Assembly: GCA_946478675.1 (NCBI GenBank)
Contig: CAMLEF010000004.1
Location: 1 to 37,145, forward strand
Direction of reading: 5' to 3'
Source of the DNA: an uncultured Flavobacteriales bacterium
Lineage (GTDB): Bacteria; Bacteroidota; Bacteroidia; Palsa-965
DNA length: 37,145 nucleotides
Shown in pieces: positions 7,495 through 16,560 of the stretch (position 1 is the first letter of the stretch; the number at the start of each line of letters is the position of its first letter). The notes below the pieces were generated by a model, which had not been told where the DNA came from, did no database searches, and worked only from the letters and a program-made list of their open reading frames with translations. Position numbers and translations under genes: made by a program.

Positions 7495-8121
7495 ATGAAA
7501 AACCTTCTCTTGCTGCTGACGATCGTGCTGCTGGCTTCCTGCGGAGCGGGAAAACGGCTGTATCGCCCGGGATGGTATACCGATCGTCATCACGCGAAAA
7601 ACAATCCGCAACAAGAGAAAGAAGCGGCAGCAATTCCGCAACAAATTTCCGTCTCCACCGATAGCGTAACAGCTGCGGATACGACAATCGCTATTGCGGA
7701 AAAACCGGTTGCTCCTGCCACGGCTGCAACACCGGCTTCTTCCCTGCCCGCTTCCGTTCACGCTGCTTCGCCGCCTGCCCCACGTCCCGACCCGCCCATG
7801 TCGTATGCAGAAGCGCGACGCCGCATGGCCGAACAAGGTTGCTCGCCGAATGCTTTTGCCACCGCCATTTATATTATGGGCTTCGCCAGCCTCATCCTCG
7901 ATTGCGTCGGCGCGGGATTGCTGTTTTCATTGCTCACCCTGATCCTTTCGATTTTCGCTACCAATTCCGTGATCGCAAAGGGGAATTGCATTGATGAAAA
8001 CCTGGCCCTCATCAGTCTCGGCAAACGACTGGCGGTACTCGGCCTGATCATCATGGCGGTGATGACGCTGGTGCTGTTCATCGCGGTGATCGCGTATTTC
8101 ATAGCGACGGCTTCGCACTGA
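7495..8121 (+). CDS. Lipoprotein with two C-terminal membrane segments
   Basis: 208 residues. MKNLLLLLTIVLLASCGAGK is a clear lipoprotein signal (lipobox LASC, Cys16). Residues about 20-105 are a Pro/Ala/Thr-rich spacer. Residues about 120-205 hold two or three hydrophobic helices (IYIMGFASLILDCVGAGLLF, FSLLTLILSIFATNS, LAVLGLIIMAVMTLVLFIAV), similar in layout to small DUF4190-like membrane modules. The combination of a lipid anchor and polytopic C-terminus implies an inner-membrane location. It is divergent from the CFI-box gene, which also joins a signal segment, a spacer and membrane helices. No function is recognised. Confidence 0.75.
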   Translation: MKNLLLLLTIVLLASCGAGKRLYRPGWYTDRHHAKNNPQQEKEAAAIPQQISVSTDSVTAADTTIAIAEKPVAPATAATPASSLPASVHAASPPAPRPDPPMSYAEARRRMAEQGCSPNAFATAIYIMGFASLILDCVGAGLLFSLLTLILSIFATNSVIAKGNCIDENLALISLGKRLAVLGLIIMAVMTLVLFIAVIAYFIATASH

Positions 8122-8164
8122 CCGGTCCTTTCAGACGGAACAACGCAGTCCACGAAACTCTGCC

Positions 8165-8172
8165 TACTTTTG
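8165..8172 (+). promoter_or_regulatory. -7 promoter box of the DUF2723 gene
   Basis: TACTTTTG fits TAnnTTTG and ends 6 bases before the ATG at 8179. A TTG at 8170, in frame with the gene, lies inside this box and is therefore rejected as a start codon. The transcript would have almost no leader. Confidence 0.55.
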
Positions 8173-8178
8173 CGCGAC

Positions 8179-11100
8179 ATGAGCAGCATCGCGACTTTCC
8201 GCAAACAAAACCTCTGGCTCGGCTGGATCATTTTTCTCGTCACGGCGATCGTTTATTGCTGGTGCATCGAACCGACTGCGAGCTTTTGGGATTGCGGTGA
8301 ATACATCGCCTGCTCGAATGGGCTCGAAACGGGTCACCCGCCCGGCGCTCCTTTTTTCCTGCTGCTGGCCCGTGCGTTCTCGCTGCTTTCCTTCGGCAAC
8401 AAAGAGCTCGTCGCGCCGCTGATCAATTGTTTGTCGGCGCTCGCCAGCGCATTCACCGTACTCTTCCTTTTCTGGAGCATCACGCATCTCGTCAAAAAAG
8501 TGCTGCTGAAAACGGAAGAAGATTACACGAAAACCAAAACGTATCTCGTGCTGCTTGCCGGCGCTGTCGGTGCGCTGTCGTATGCGTTCACCGATTCGTT
8601 CTGGTTCTCTGCGGAAGAAGGCGAAGTGTACGCGTTGTCTTCGCTCTTCACGGCGATCGTTTTCTGGGCGATGCTGAAATGGGAAAACGTCGCCGACGAT
8701 CCGCATTCCGATCGCTGGCTGGTGTTCATCGCTTACATGATCGGCCTTTCGATCGGCGTTCACCTGCTCAACCTGCTGACGATTCCTTCACTCGTGTTCA
8801 TCTGGTATTACCGCAAGTATCCCGATACGAACTGGTGGAAATTTCTGCTGGCGGGCGTGATCGGTGTGGCGCTGCTCGGCGGCGTGCAGGATGTGCTCAT
8901 CCCGGGAATCGTTTCGCTCGCGGGAAAAACAGAATTGCTTTTCGTCAACAAATTTCATCTCGGCTTCAACAGCGGCATCAGCACGTTCTTCGCGACGCTG
9001 GCAACTTTGCTCGTGGCAGGAATTGCGATCGGGCACCGGAAAAAAATCCGCTGGCTGACGACTTCGTTTCTTTCGCTGACGGTATTGCTTATCGGCTACT
9101 CCAGCTTTTTCGTGCTGGTGATCCGCGCGCAGGCCGGCACGCCGATCAACGAAGGCAACCCGTCGAACCCGATCAGCATGCTCTCGTACCTCAACCGCGA
9201 GCAATACGGCGACTGGCCGCTGCTGTACGGGCAATACTACAACACGCCGCTCGACCTTGACAAACCTTATCTCGACGGCGACCCGGTTTACGTGAAAGAC
9301 ACGCTCTCCGGCCGCTACATCGTCAGCGACGCGCGAAAAAATTACGTGCCGAATTACGACAAAGCGGGCTGCACGATTTTCCCGCGCATGTACAGTTCGG
9401 GTTACGCTTCTGGTTATGCAAACACTGCGCATGTGGAAGGCGACACCGTGCTTTTCCGTTCGCCGAAAGGACAGAAGCCGTATCCCGTGCTCATCCCGAC
9501 GTTCGGCGAAAACCTGAAATTCTTTTTCGGCTACCAGGTCGGCTGGATGTACGGGCGTTATTTCCTGTGGAATTTCATGGGACGGCAGAACGATCATCTC
9601 GGTTACGGTAATGATGCGGAAGGCAACGTGCTGACGGGCGTGAGCTTCGTCGACAACTTGCGTTTGGGCGATTACAGCGTACAACCGGAAGCGCAGAAAA
9701 AAAACAAAGCGCGGAACCGTTACTTCATGATCCCGCTGCTGCTTGGCGTCATCGGATTTTTATGGCAGGCGAAACATGCGGCGCGCGACAATTTCATTGT
9801 GTCGTTGCTTTTCCTCTGCACGGGATTGCTGATCGTTTTTTATCTCAACCAGACGCCGTGGCAGCCGCGTGAACGCGATTACGCTTACGTCGGATCGTTT
9901 TATGCGTTTGCGATCTGGATCGGTTTCGGCGTGATCGGCGTGTATCGTTTGTTCCGCAGTTTCCTGTCGACGAAACCTGCAATGGGAATTGCGCTCGTCA
10001 TCAGCGCGCTTTCTCCCGTGCTGCTGTTCTCGCAGAACCTCGACGATCACAACCGCCGCGGACGTACGGCTGCACGTGACGTGGCCATCGACATGCTCGA
10101 ATCGTGCGAGCAGAACGCCATCCTTTTTACGTACGCCGACAACGACACGTTCCCGCTCTGGTATGCGCAGGAAGTGCTCGGCATTCGTCGCGACGTGCGC
10201 ATTGTTTGTCTCTCGCTCTTGCGCAGCGACTGGTACATCGATCAGCTGAAACGCAAGCAATACACGTCCGATCCGCTGCCCGTGAGCATGACGCACTGGC
10301 AATACCGCGACGGCACGCGCGACTTCATGAACATCTTCGAAGAAACCGACGACACGATTTCGCTGCAACGTGCGGCGCAACTGATGGTCTCGCAAAATTT
10401 CGGCGATCGTTTTGTGAGCACGACCGACGATACGCTGAATTACCTCCCGACGCGCAACGTGAGCCTCGTCGTGAACAGACAGCATGTTTCGCCAATAAAA
10501 CTGAATTCACCTTCGGAGAAAACCGACAGCATCATCTATTGGCGTTTGCGCGGCGAATATTTGCTGAAGGACCAGGTCGCCGTGGTCGACATTCTCGCGC
10601 ATAATGACTGGAAGCGCCCCGTGTATTTCGCGATGAACATGCCGGTGACCTGTTACGCCGGGCTCGACGATTATCTCCGCCTCGAAGGATTGGTGTATCA
10701 TATGGTGCCGGTGAAAAATACGCGCGACGGCGGCAGCCTGCAATCGCGGCCGGCGGTGCTGCTGGATAAATCGTACGGGCTGGTGATGCATACGTTCCAG
10801 TGGGGCGGGCTGAAAGATGAAAGCGTTTATTCCGACGAAACGGTGAAGCGTATGTTTTCCGACATGGTGCGCGGCAGCTGCGCGAAAATTGCGACGGCGC
10901 TGGCGGAAGAAGGAAAACCGAAAGAAGCGATTGCCGTCATCAATAAATGCGTCACGGAAATTCCGGCTTCGCAGGTTGCGCCCGACCAGGCGTGGCTGGA
11001 GCTGGTGGACGCCGCGTATCTCGCCGGTGATCTGCAATTGGCGCAATCGCTTTCGCGGGCGGCGTTTCAGCATTCTTGCGATTCTTTCCGCTGGTACGGA

Positions 11101-11319
11101 CAAATGCGGTTGTTCCCGTACAACCTCACCGAAGTGCGCGAAGCGATGATCGCGTTGTATCAGATGGCGGATAATGCCGGCGATGATGTGCTCGTACAGG
11201 AATACGAAAAGCAGTTGAAGTCGCTTGCGATTCCGTTGCCGCAGGAGCCGCCGCCATTGCCGGAAGATACGTTGATGCTGCAGGATACTTTACCGGATGG
11301 CGCCGACAGCGTGAAATAA
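8179..11319 (+). CDS. DUF2723 polytopic membrane protein, putative GT-C glycosyltransferase
   Basis: 1046 residues. The N-terminal DUF2723 domain has the hallmark SFWDCGEYIACSNGLETGHPPGAPFF near residue 35. The acidic residues of WDCGEY and the HPPG motif lie in the first periplasmic loop, as in GT-C enzymes. About ten or more membrane helices run to about residue 620. The soluble C-terminal half includes NRRGRTAARDVAIDMLESC, ILFTYADNDTFPLWYAQEV and RDVRIVCLSLLRSDWYIDQL, and ends in a helical, TPR-like region. DUF2723 is shared with eukaryotic TMEM260, a protein O-mannosyltransferase, so a lipid-sugar-dependent protein glycosyltransferase is a reasonable inference; the acceptor is unknown. 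The gene stands alone and converges on recG. Confidence 0.87.
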   Translation: MSSIATFRKQNLWLGWIIFLVTAIVYCWCIEPTASFWDCGEYIACSNGLETGHPPGAPFFLLLARAFSLLSFGNKELVAPLINCLSALASAFTVLFLFWSITHLVKKVLLKTEEDYTKTKTYLVLLAGAVGALSYAFTDSFWFSAEEGEVYALSSLFTAIVFWAMLKWENVADDPHSDRWLVFIAYMIGLSIGVHLLNLLTIPSLVFIWYYRKYPDTNWWKFLLAGVIGVALLGGVQDVLIPGIVSLAGKTELLFVNKFHLGFNSGISTFFATLATLLVAGIAIGHRKKIRWLTTSFLSLTVLLIGYSSFFVLVIRAQAGTPINEGNPSNPISMLSYLNREQYGDWPLLYGQYYNTPLDLDKPYLDGDPVYVKDTLSGRYIVSDARKNYVPNYDKAGCTIFPRMYSSGYASGYANTAHVEGDTVLFRSPKGQKPYPVLIPTFGENLKFFFGYQVGWMYGRYFLWNFMGRQNDHLGYGNDAEGNVLTGVSFVDNLRLGDYSVQPEAQKKNKARNRYFMIPLLLGVIGFLWQAKHAARDNFIVSLLFLCTGLLIVFYLNQTPWQPRERDYAYVGSFYAFAIWIGFGVIGVYRLFRSFLSTKPAMGIALVISALSPVLLFSQNLDDHNRRGRTAARDVAIDMLESCEQNAILFTYADNDTFPLWYAQEVLGIRRDVRIVCLSLLRSDWYIDQLKRKQYTSDPLPVSMTHWQYRDGTRDFMNIFEETDDTISLQRAAQLMVSQNFGDRFVSTTDDTLNYLPTRNVSLVVNRQHVSPIKLNSPSEKTDSIIYWRLRGEYLLKDQVAVVDILAHNDWKRPVYFAMNMPVTCYAGLDDYLRLEGLVYHMVPVKNTRDGGSLQSRPAVLLDKSYGLVMHTFQWGGLKDESVYSDETVKRMFSDMVRGSCAKIATALAEEGKPKEAIAVINKCVTEIPASQVAPDQAWLELVDAAYLAGDLQLAQSLSRAAFQHSCDSFRWYGQMRLFPYNLTEVREAMIALYQMADNAGDDVLVQEYEKQLKSLAIPLPQEPPPLPEDTLMLQDTLPDGADSVK

Positions 11320-11320
11320 A

Positions 11321-11346
11321 ACCGCAAAGACGCGAAGGGCGCAAAG
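11321..11346. repeat. Single copy of the three-unit word repeat
   Basis: The stretch reads ACCGCAAAG, ACGCGAAG, GGCGCAAAG: three CGCRAAG units as at 3821-3846 and 36511-36536. The end of the repeat with the bases after it (GGCG-C-AAAG/CTTTCGCC, about 11339-11355) can fold into a small hairpin at this convergent junction. No T-run is present. Confidence 0.5.
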
Positions 11347-11362
11347 CTTTCGCCAACCTCTT

Positions 11363-13468
11363 TTAAGAAATTCTTCCCCAGTTGACGGAGCTGCTTTTCT
11401 CGCGCTGCAGTTCTTCTCTCAGCTTTGCGTTCTCTTCTTTTTCCAGCGTCGGGTCTTTGTCGAGAATTTCTGCGGCGGCGGTCCTTGCGTGCTGGAGAAT
11501 GCCGGCGTCTTTGGAAATGTCGGCGAGTCGCAATCCTAACAAACCGCTTTGGCGCGTGCCTTCGAGATCGCCGGGGCCGCGCAGCTTCAAATCGACTTCG
11601 GCAATTTCAAAACCGTCGTTCGTGCGCACCATCGTTTCCATGCGCAGCTTCGAATCTTTACCGAGCTTGCCGCCCGTCATGAGAATGCAATAGGATTGTT
11701 CGGCACCACGACCAACACGACCGCGCAACTGGTGCAGCTGCGACAGACCGAAACGTTCCGCGCTCTCGATCACCATCACCGAAGCGTTCGGTACGTTCAC
11801 GCCGACTTCGATCACCGTCGTGGCGACCATGATGTGTGTTTCGCCGCGCAGGAAACGCTGCATCTCGAATTCTTTGTCGGCGGCTTTCATCTTGCCGTGT
11901 ACGATGCTCACCTGGTATTGTGGCGGCGGGAAAGCGCGCGAGATGCTTTCGTAACCGTCCATGAGATCTTTGAAGTCGAGCTTTTCGCTTTCTTCGATGA
12001 GCGGATACACGACGTACACCTGCCGGCCTTTCTTGATTTCTTCCTGCATGAAGCCGAATACGCGCAGTCGCTGCGAATCGTAAAAATGAATGGTGCGGAT
12101 CGGTTTTCTTCCCGGCGGCAATTCGTTGATGACGGAAGAATCGAGATCGCCGTAGAGCGTCATGGCGAGCGTGCGCGGGATGGGCGTGGCGGTCATGACG
12201 AGGATGTGCGGCGGCGAGAGGGCTTTGCGCCAGAGCTTCGAACGCTGCTCCACGCCGAAGCGGTGCTGCTCATCGATGACGACGAGGCCGAGATTTAAAA
12301 ACTGCACTTCGTCTTCGATCAGCGCGTGCGTGCCGATGAGAATTTTCATCTCGCCCGAACGCAGCTTCGCGTGCAGCACTTTCCGTTCCGCCTGCTTCGT
12401 GTTGCCGGTGAGCAGGCCGATCGGAACATTCATGTCTTTCAGCAATTCGCGCAGCGTATGAAAATGCTGCGTTGCGAGAATTTCGGTCGGCGCCATGAGG
12501 CAGGCCTGGAAACCGTTGTCGTTCGCGATGAGCATGCACATGAGCGCTACGACGGTTTTCCCGCTGCCGACATCACCCTGCAGCAAACGGTTCATCTGGT
12601 TGCCGCTGCCGGTGTCGATGCGGATTTCCTTGATGACGCGTTTCTGCGCATTCGTCAGTGGGAACGGCAGGTATTTTTCGTAAAACGTATTGAAGCTGTC
12701 GCCGACTTTTCCGAAGATGTAGCCTTTGAAATTTTCCTGTCGCAGCTTTTTCACGCGCAGCAATCGCAGCTGGATGAGCAGGAATTCTTCGAACTTGATG
12801 CGCGCTTCCGCACGACGCAGCTGGTGCGGATCGGAAGGAAAATGAATTTCTTTCAGCGCCGTTTCGCGAGAGAGCATTTTCAGCTTGTCGATCGTTTCGG
12901 CAGGAAGCGTCTCGTGGATCTTTCCTTCCGTCATCGGCACAAGCACTTTCAGCAGCTTGAGAATGCCTTTCGAATCGAGGCCTTTCATCTTCGCTTTTTC
13001 CGAAGAAGAATACATCGGCTGCAAAGCGCTCGCCCGTTTCAGGTTTTCCTCTTTGACTTCTTCAACTTCCGGGTGCGCGATGTTGATGCGGCCGTTAAAA
13101 ACAGAAGGCCGTCCGAAAACGATGTATTCTTTTCCCGGGAGAAATTTCCCCTGCAGCCATTTCAATCCCTGGAACCAGACAAGCTCAAGGCTGCCGGCGG
13201 AATCGACCAGCATCGCCGTCATGCGCTTGCCCTGTTTCTGCCCGATGACTTTCGCCTGGAGAATTTGTCCGCGCAGCTGCACGTACGGAAGATCGGCAGT
13301 GATCTCGGCGGTCGAATAAAAACGCGTGCGGTCGACGTAGCGATACGGATACCAGCGCAGCAGATCGCCGAAGGTGCGGATGTCGAATTCCGTGTTCAGG
13401 ACTTTCGCACGTTCGGGGCCAACGCCTTTGAGGTATTCTATGGGAGTATCGAGAATGCTGTCGGGCAC
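11363..13468 (-). CDS. recG: ATP-dependent DNA helicase RecG
   Basis: 701 residues with a GTG start (complement of 13466-13468). RecG remodels stalled replication forks and branch-migrates Holliday junctions. The N-terminal wedge/OB domain is visible (PYVQLRGQILQAKVIGQKQG, MLVDSAGSLELVWFQG; about 60-135). The helicase core has Walker A GDVGSGKT (298-305), MAPTEILA, the DEQH box (399-402, followed by RFG) and TATPIPRTLAM. Motifs V and VI are TVIEVGVNVPNAS and QLRGRVGRG. The RecG-specific C-terminus RGPGDLEGTRQSG is present. A -7-like TAATTTCG on the minus strand (13473-13480) ends only 4 bases before the GTG, which supports this start. Confidence 0.96.
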   Translation of the reverse strand: MPDSILDTPIEYLKGVGPERAKVLNTEFDIRTFGDLLRWYPYRYVDRTRFYSTAEITADLPYVQLRGQILQAKVIGQKQGKRMTAMLVDSAGSLELVWFQGLKWLQGKFLPGKEYIVFGRPSVFNGRINIAHPEVEEVKEENLKRASALQPMYSSSEKAKMKGLDSKGILKLLKVLVPMTEGKIHETLPAETIDKLKMLSRETALKEIHFPSDPHQLRRAEARIKFEEFLLIQLRLLRVKKLRQENFKGYIFGKVGDSFNTFYEKYLPFPLTNAQKRVIKEIRIDTGSGNQMNRLLQGDVGSGKTVVALMCMLIANDNGFQACLMAPTEILATQHFHTLRELLKDMNVPIGLLTGNTKQAERKVLHAKLRSGEMKILIGTHALIEDEVQFLNLGLVVIDEQHRFGVEQRSKLWRKALSPPHILVMTATPIPRTLAMTLYGDLDSSVINELPPGRKPIRTIHFYDSQRLRVFGFMQEEIKKGRQVYVVYPLIEESEKLDFKDLMDGYESISRAFPPPQYQVSIVHGKMKAADKEFEMQRFLRGETHIMVATTVIEVGVNVPNASVMVIESAERFGLSQLHQLRGRVGRGAEQSYCILMTGGKLGKDSKLRMETMVRTNDGFEIAEVDLKLRGPGDLEGTRQSGLLGLRLADISKDAGILQHARTAAAEILDKDPTLEKEENAKLREELQREKSSSVNWGRIS

Positions 13469-13544
13469 GGGGCGAAATTACGATTCCTCCGCCGTGCCGG
13501 GGAAATATTGCTGGCATGACTTCGAAAAAGCCGGGCGCCCCCGT

Positions 13545-13557
13545 TTGTTCGAGCGGA
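13545..13557. repeat. Half copy of the dispersed palindrome
   Basis: TTGTTCGAGCGGA is identical to the outer part of one arm of the palindromes at 5859-5928 and 24489-24554. The matching second arm is absent. It lies 3 bases beyond the stop codon of the minus-strand gene at 13561, the same placement as the full copies. Confidence 0.6.
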
Positions 13558-13560
13558 TGA

Positions 13561-13944
13561 TCAGTTCCCGGTTACCGCGGAAGAATCCGTGGACGTCGTT
13601 ACCGAATCGACCGCAACATTCATTTCCTGCGGCAGCAGCTCGTAAGTTTCCGGCTCTCCGCGGGAAATGTCTTCGATGGAAAATTTCGGCTCGACTACGA
13701 CAGCGGCTTTTTCCTTCTTCTTCTCCTCTTTCACGCGCACGGCGATTACGATCTTCTCTTCTTTCGGCCGGTGCGCATTTTTTCCGAAGCCGGCAAAATG
13801 CGCGGTGAGCAGGAACTGTTGTGCTTTCGCTTCTTCGCCGTAACGGATCATCGTGCCGTTGTGAATGTCGTTGGCCATATCGGTGAAGCCGTAGATGCCG
13901 GCGAGCACCATGGCGAAAATGGAAAGTGAAATGAAGATTTTCAT
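13561..13944 (-). CDS. Small membrane-anchored protein of unknown function
   Basis: 127 residues. MKIFISLSIFAMVLAGIYGF is an uncleaved signal or single membrane helix. A mostly polar exposed region follows with a Lys/Glu run (KEEKKKEKAAVVVEPK) and FSIEDISRGEPETYELLP, ending in a Ser/Thr-rich tail. The segment SRGEPE also occurs in the 56-residue protein encoded immediately upstream. No family is recognised. It is the third gene of a likely minus-strand operon with the DUF2306 gene (gap of 23 bases to the preceding gene). Confidence 0.65.
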   Translation of the reverse strand: MKIFISLSIFAMVLAGIYGFTDMANDIHNGTMIRYGEEAKAQQFLLTAHFAGFGKNAHRPKEEKIVIAVRVKEEKKKEKAAVVVEPKFSIEDISRGEPETYELLPQEMNVAVDSVTTSTDSSAVTGN

Positions 13945-13967
13945 GGGCGGTTTGCTTTTATTTTTTC

Positions 13968-14138
13968 TTAAAACAGGAAGGCGAATGCGCGTTGGAAGAG
14001 TTCTGTTTTCTGCAGCAATGCTTCCGGCTCTCCTCTCGAAAAATCATCCGGCAGCACGACAAAAATGTAGAAGAGCAGGAAGAGAAGCCCGAGTGTGCCG
14101 AACACAACGAGCAGTGTGAGAAGGAGCGTTTTCTTCAT
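13968..14138 (-). CDS. 56-residue single-pass membrane protein
   Basis: The start is the ATG complementary to 14136-14138; an upstream extension in frame reads as Ser/Arg-rich nonsense overlapping the DUF2306 gene. MKKTLLLTLLVVFGTLGLLF leads into a long hydrophobic helix ending in YIFVVLP, followed by a short tail DDFSRGEPEALLQKTELF. It is placed 10 bases after the DUF2306 gene and 23 bases before the 127-residue gene, all on the same strand. The shared SRGEPE tail motif links it to the latter. Function unknown. Confidence 0.6.
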   Translation of the reverse strand: MKKTLLLTLLVVFGTLGLLFLLFYIFVVLPDDFSRGEPEALLQKTELFQRAFAFLF

Positions 14139-14148
14139 GGCGGGGATG

Positions 14149-14832
14149 TTATGTGGTGAGCGTTTGCAGATATTTTTTCGACTGGAAGAAGATGATCGCT
14201 TCGGCGACGAGCGCATTGCCGACGACACTGATCCAAAGCGAAATCGAATAGTTCTGGAAATGCGTCATCGAATCGTGGCAGAGCAGGAAGAATACGATGT
14301 GGTACACGCGGAACGTGACGGCCGTGAGCGCCATGGCGTAGGAACGGATCATCCAGTATTTGTGCGAGAGAAAATTTTTCTGCTTCGCGGCGGCGATGAA
14401 TCCTTTGTACGTCGAATAAAACCAGAACACCGCCATGAACATGAAACACGCGCGTTCGGCATAACCACCCTCGGCGAAGAACGTCATGTAAAAACCGGTG
14501 GGCGCGCCGAGCAGCAGCACGACAAACACGTAGACCTTTCCGGCGATGATGTGGATCTTCTTCCGCTTCTTCAGGATCCACGACGAGAATTGCGTGATGG
14601 CGGCGAGCAGGCAGAAACATCCGGCGGCGATATGCACGTAGAAGCTGATCCGCCAGACGGGCTTGTCGTACAGCACGAGACGTTCGGTGAGAAAGCTGGC
14701 GCTGGTATCGAAAGAGAAATACGGGATGGTGTTGCGGACGATGAGCAGGCTGAGCGTGATGATGGGCAGCCAGAAGAGCAGGAGCACGCTCCAGGTCATC
14801 GCTTGTTTCGCAGTGAGAACGCGGCTGTTCAT
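14149..14832 (-). CDS. DUF2306 family membrane protein
   Basis: 227 residues with about seven hydrophobic segments. Recognisable DUF2306 features are HIAAGCFCLLAAITQFSSW, KKIHIIAGKVYVF, LLLGAPTGFYM, the segment FMAVFWFYSTYKGF, and HKYWMIRSYAMALTAVTFR. The conserved histidines in HIAAG, HIIAG and HKYWMIRSYA are all present; some related integral membrane proteins use such histidines to bind heme, but that is only a possibility here. It is the first gene of a probable three-gene minus-strand operon with two small single-helix proteins, which may be accessory subunits. Biological role unknown. Confidence 0.85.
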   Translation of the reverse strand: MNSRVLTAKQAMTWSVLLLFWLPIITLSLLIVRNTIPYFSFDTSASFLTERLVLYDKPVWRISFYVHIAAGCFCLLAAITQFSSWILKKRKKIHIIAGKVYVFVVLLLGAPTGFYMTFFAEGGYAERACFMFMAVFWFYSTYKGFIAAAKQKNFLSHKYWMIRSYAMALTAVTFRVYHIVFFLLCHDSMTHFQNYSISLWISVVGNALVAEAIIFFQSKKYLQTLTT

Positions 14833-14986
14833 GCGGTGGTGTTTGGTGTACCGAATTAACGCCGGTTGCCGCTGCGGATTTCGTTAAAATGTGTTAGTGC
14901 GCCGGTTTAAACAACAATTGCGCTTCCCGGACGGATAATTGGTAAAGCCGAAGGATAACCGGGCTGATCAACGGCGGACGGGAATG

Positions 14987-14998
14987 TGACCTTGGTCA
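14987..14998. promoter_or_regulatory. Palindrome TGACCTTGGTCA upstream of tryptophanase
   Basis: A perfect 12-base inverted repeat (TGACC-TT-GGTCA) lies 53 bases before the tnaA start codon. It has the size and symmetry of a dimeric repressor or activator site, but I cannot name a regulator. The 14833-15051 spacer shows no convincing TAnnTTTG box. Confidence 0.35.
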
Positions 14999-15051
14999 TA
15001 ATCTGTTGCGGCGGTCTTTCCGAGCTTGCAGGCCTCTATAAAAAACACATT

Positions 15052-16428
15052 ATGGCCTTCAAGACGATCATCGAACCGTTCCGCATCAAGATGGTGGAAC
15101 CGCTGCATATTTCCACGCCCGAAGAACGCATTGCTTGCCTGAAGCAGGCGCATTACAACCCGTTCCTGCTTTCCGCGGATGAAGTCCTCATCGACTTCCT
15201 CACCGACAGCGGCACTTCTGCGATGAGCGCAGCGCAGTGGGGCGGCATGATGAACGGCGACGAATCGTATGCGGGCGCATCGAGCTGGAAGAAGATGGAA
15301 GCGGCCGTGCAGGAACTGACGGGCTATCGCCACATTCTGCCCACGCACCAGGGCCGCGCTGCCGAACGCATTCTCTACGGACATCTCGGCGGAAAAGGAA
15401 AAGTCTTCATCAGCAACACGCATTTCGACACGACCCGCGCGAACATCGAATTCTCCGGCACCACCGCTTTCGACATCCCGATCGAAGAAGCGAAGCACCC
15501 GATGCTTGATCATCCGTTCAAAGGGAACATGGATCTCGTTGCGCTGGAAAAACTGATCATGGAGCACGGCCCGGCGAACATCGGCGCAGTCATTCTCACC
15601 GTCACCAACAACAGCGGCGGCGGACAACCGGTCAGCATGGCGAATGCGAAAGGCGTGCACAAGATCTGCAAGGACTACGGCGTGCGTTTCGTTATCGACT
15701 GCTGCCGCGTGGCGGAGAACGCGTACTTCATCCATCACCGCGAAGAAGGTTATTCGAACCGCAGCTACGAGGAGATCGCGCAGGAAATGTTTTCGCTGGC
15801 CGACGGCGCCGTGATGAGCGCGAAAAAAGATGCGCTGGTGAACATGGGCGGTTTTCTCGCGTTGAAAGACGAAGCGCTGGCCAATGCCTGCCGAAACTTA
15901 CTCATCATCACCGAAGGTTTTTCCACGTACGGCGGATTATCGGGCCGCGACATGGAAGCGATCGCGATCGGATTGAAAGAAGTGTTTGATCCTTCGTACC
16001 TGCGCTACCGCATCCGCAGCACGGAATACCTCGGCGAAAAACTGCGCGAGCTCGGCGTGCCGCTGATGTGGCCGATCGGAGGTCACGCGGTGTACGTGGA
16101 TGCGAAGTCGATGTACCCGCATATTCCCGTGGAGGAATATCCCGGCCAGGCGCTGGTGTGCGAGCTGTACCTGAAAGGCGGCATCCGCTCGGTGGAAATC
16201 GGCTCGGTGATGTTCGGCAAATACGACCGCGAAGGGCGGTTGATCCCCGCAGCGTGGGAGCTCGTGCGGCTGGCCATCCCGCGACGGGTGTACACGCAGA
16301 GCCATATCGAGTACGTGGTGGAAGTGTTCGCGGAGCTGATGAAGGAGCGCGAGAGCGTGCGAGGCTACCGCATCACGGAAGAACCGGAATTTTTGCGGCA
16401 TTTCACGTGCAAGTTTGCAAAGCGATAA
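15052..16428 (+). CDS. tnaA: Tryptophanase (tryptophan indole-lyase)
   Basis: 458 residues from the ATG at 15052 (E. coli TnaA has 471). It is a PLP enzyme that splits tryptophan into indole, pyruvate and ammonia. Conserved blocks: EPFRIKMVEPL near the N-terminus, NPFLLSADEVLIDFLTDSGT, PTHQGRAAE, NSGGGQPVSMAN, DCCRVAENAYF (R219), and MSAKKDALVNMGG with the PLP lysine K259. F125-D126 correspond to F132-D133 of the E. coli enzyme and H450 in LRHFT to its H463. These favour tryptophanase over tyrosine phenol-lyase, which has threonines at the first two positions. There is no tnaC-like leader peptide or permease gene nearby. The tnaC/tnaB absence suggests regulation unlike that in E. coli. Confidence 0.92.
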   Translation: MAFKTIIEPFRIKMVEPLHISTPEERIACLKQAHYNPFLLSADEVLIDFLTDSGTSAMSAAQWGGMMNGDESYAGASSWKKMEAAVQELTGYRHILPTHQGRAAERILYGHLGGKGKVFISNTHFDTTRANIEFSGTTAFDIPIEEAKHPMLDHPFKGNMDLVALEKLIMEHGPANIGAVILTVTNNSGGGQPVSMANAKGVHKICKDYGVRFVIDCCRVAENAYFIHHREEGYSNRSYEEIAQEMFSLADGAVMSAKKDALVNMGGFLALKDEALANACRNLLIITEGFSTYGGLSGRDMEAIAIGLKEVFDPSYLRYRIRSTEYLGEKLRELGVPLMWPIGGHAVYVDAKSMYPHIPVEEYPGQALVCELYLKGGIRSVEIGSVMFGKYDREGRLIPAAWELVRLAIPRRVYTQSHIEYVVEVFAELMKERESVRGYRITEEPEFLRHFTCKFAKR

Positions 16429-16560
16429 GCGTGCGGAACACATTCGCTTTTGCTTGATATTAGATTCATTTTAACATTTACCCGTTCATCGCCGCGAATT
16501 ACCAGCGGTAACTGAATACGGGCGGTGACCACATTTTCTTAAAAAAACCTTTCTATTTAC

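Noticed and set aside
8170..8178. TTG start codon for the DUF2723 gene at 8170
   Set aside because: The TTG lies within the -7 box TACTTTTG (8165-8172); the ATG at 8179 is the first start downstream of it.
12326..13519. Long plus-strand open frame (397 codons) opposite recG
   Set aside because: It is the mirror of a well-supported recG with intact motifs. The predicted protein is Arg/His/Phe/Glu-rich with no family features, as usual for antisense frames in GC-rich coding DNA.
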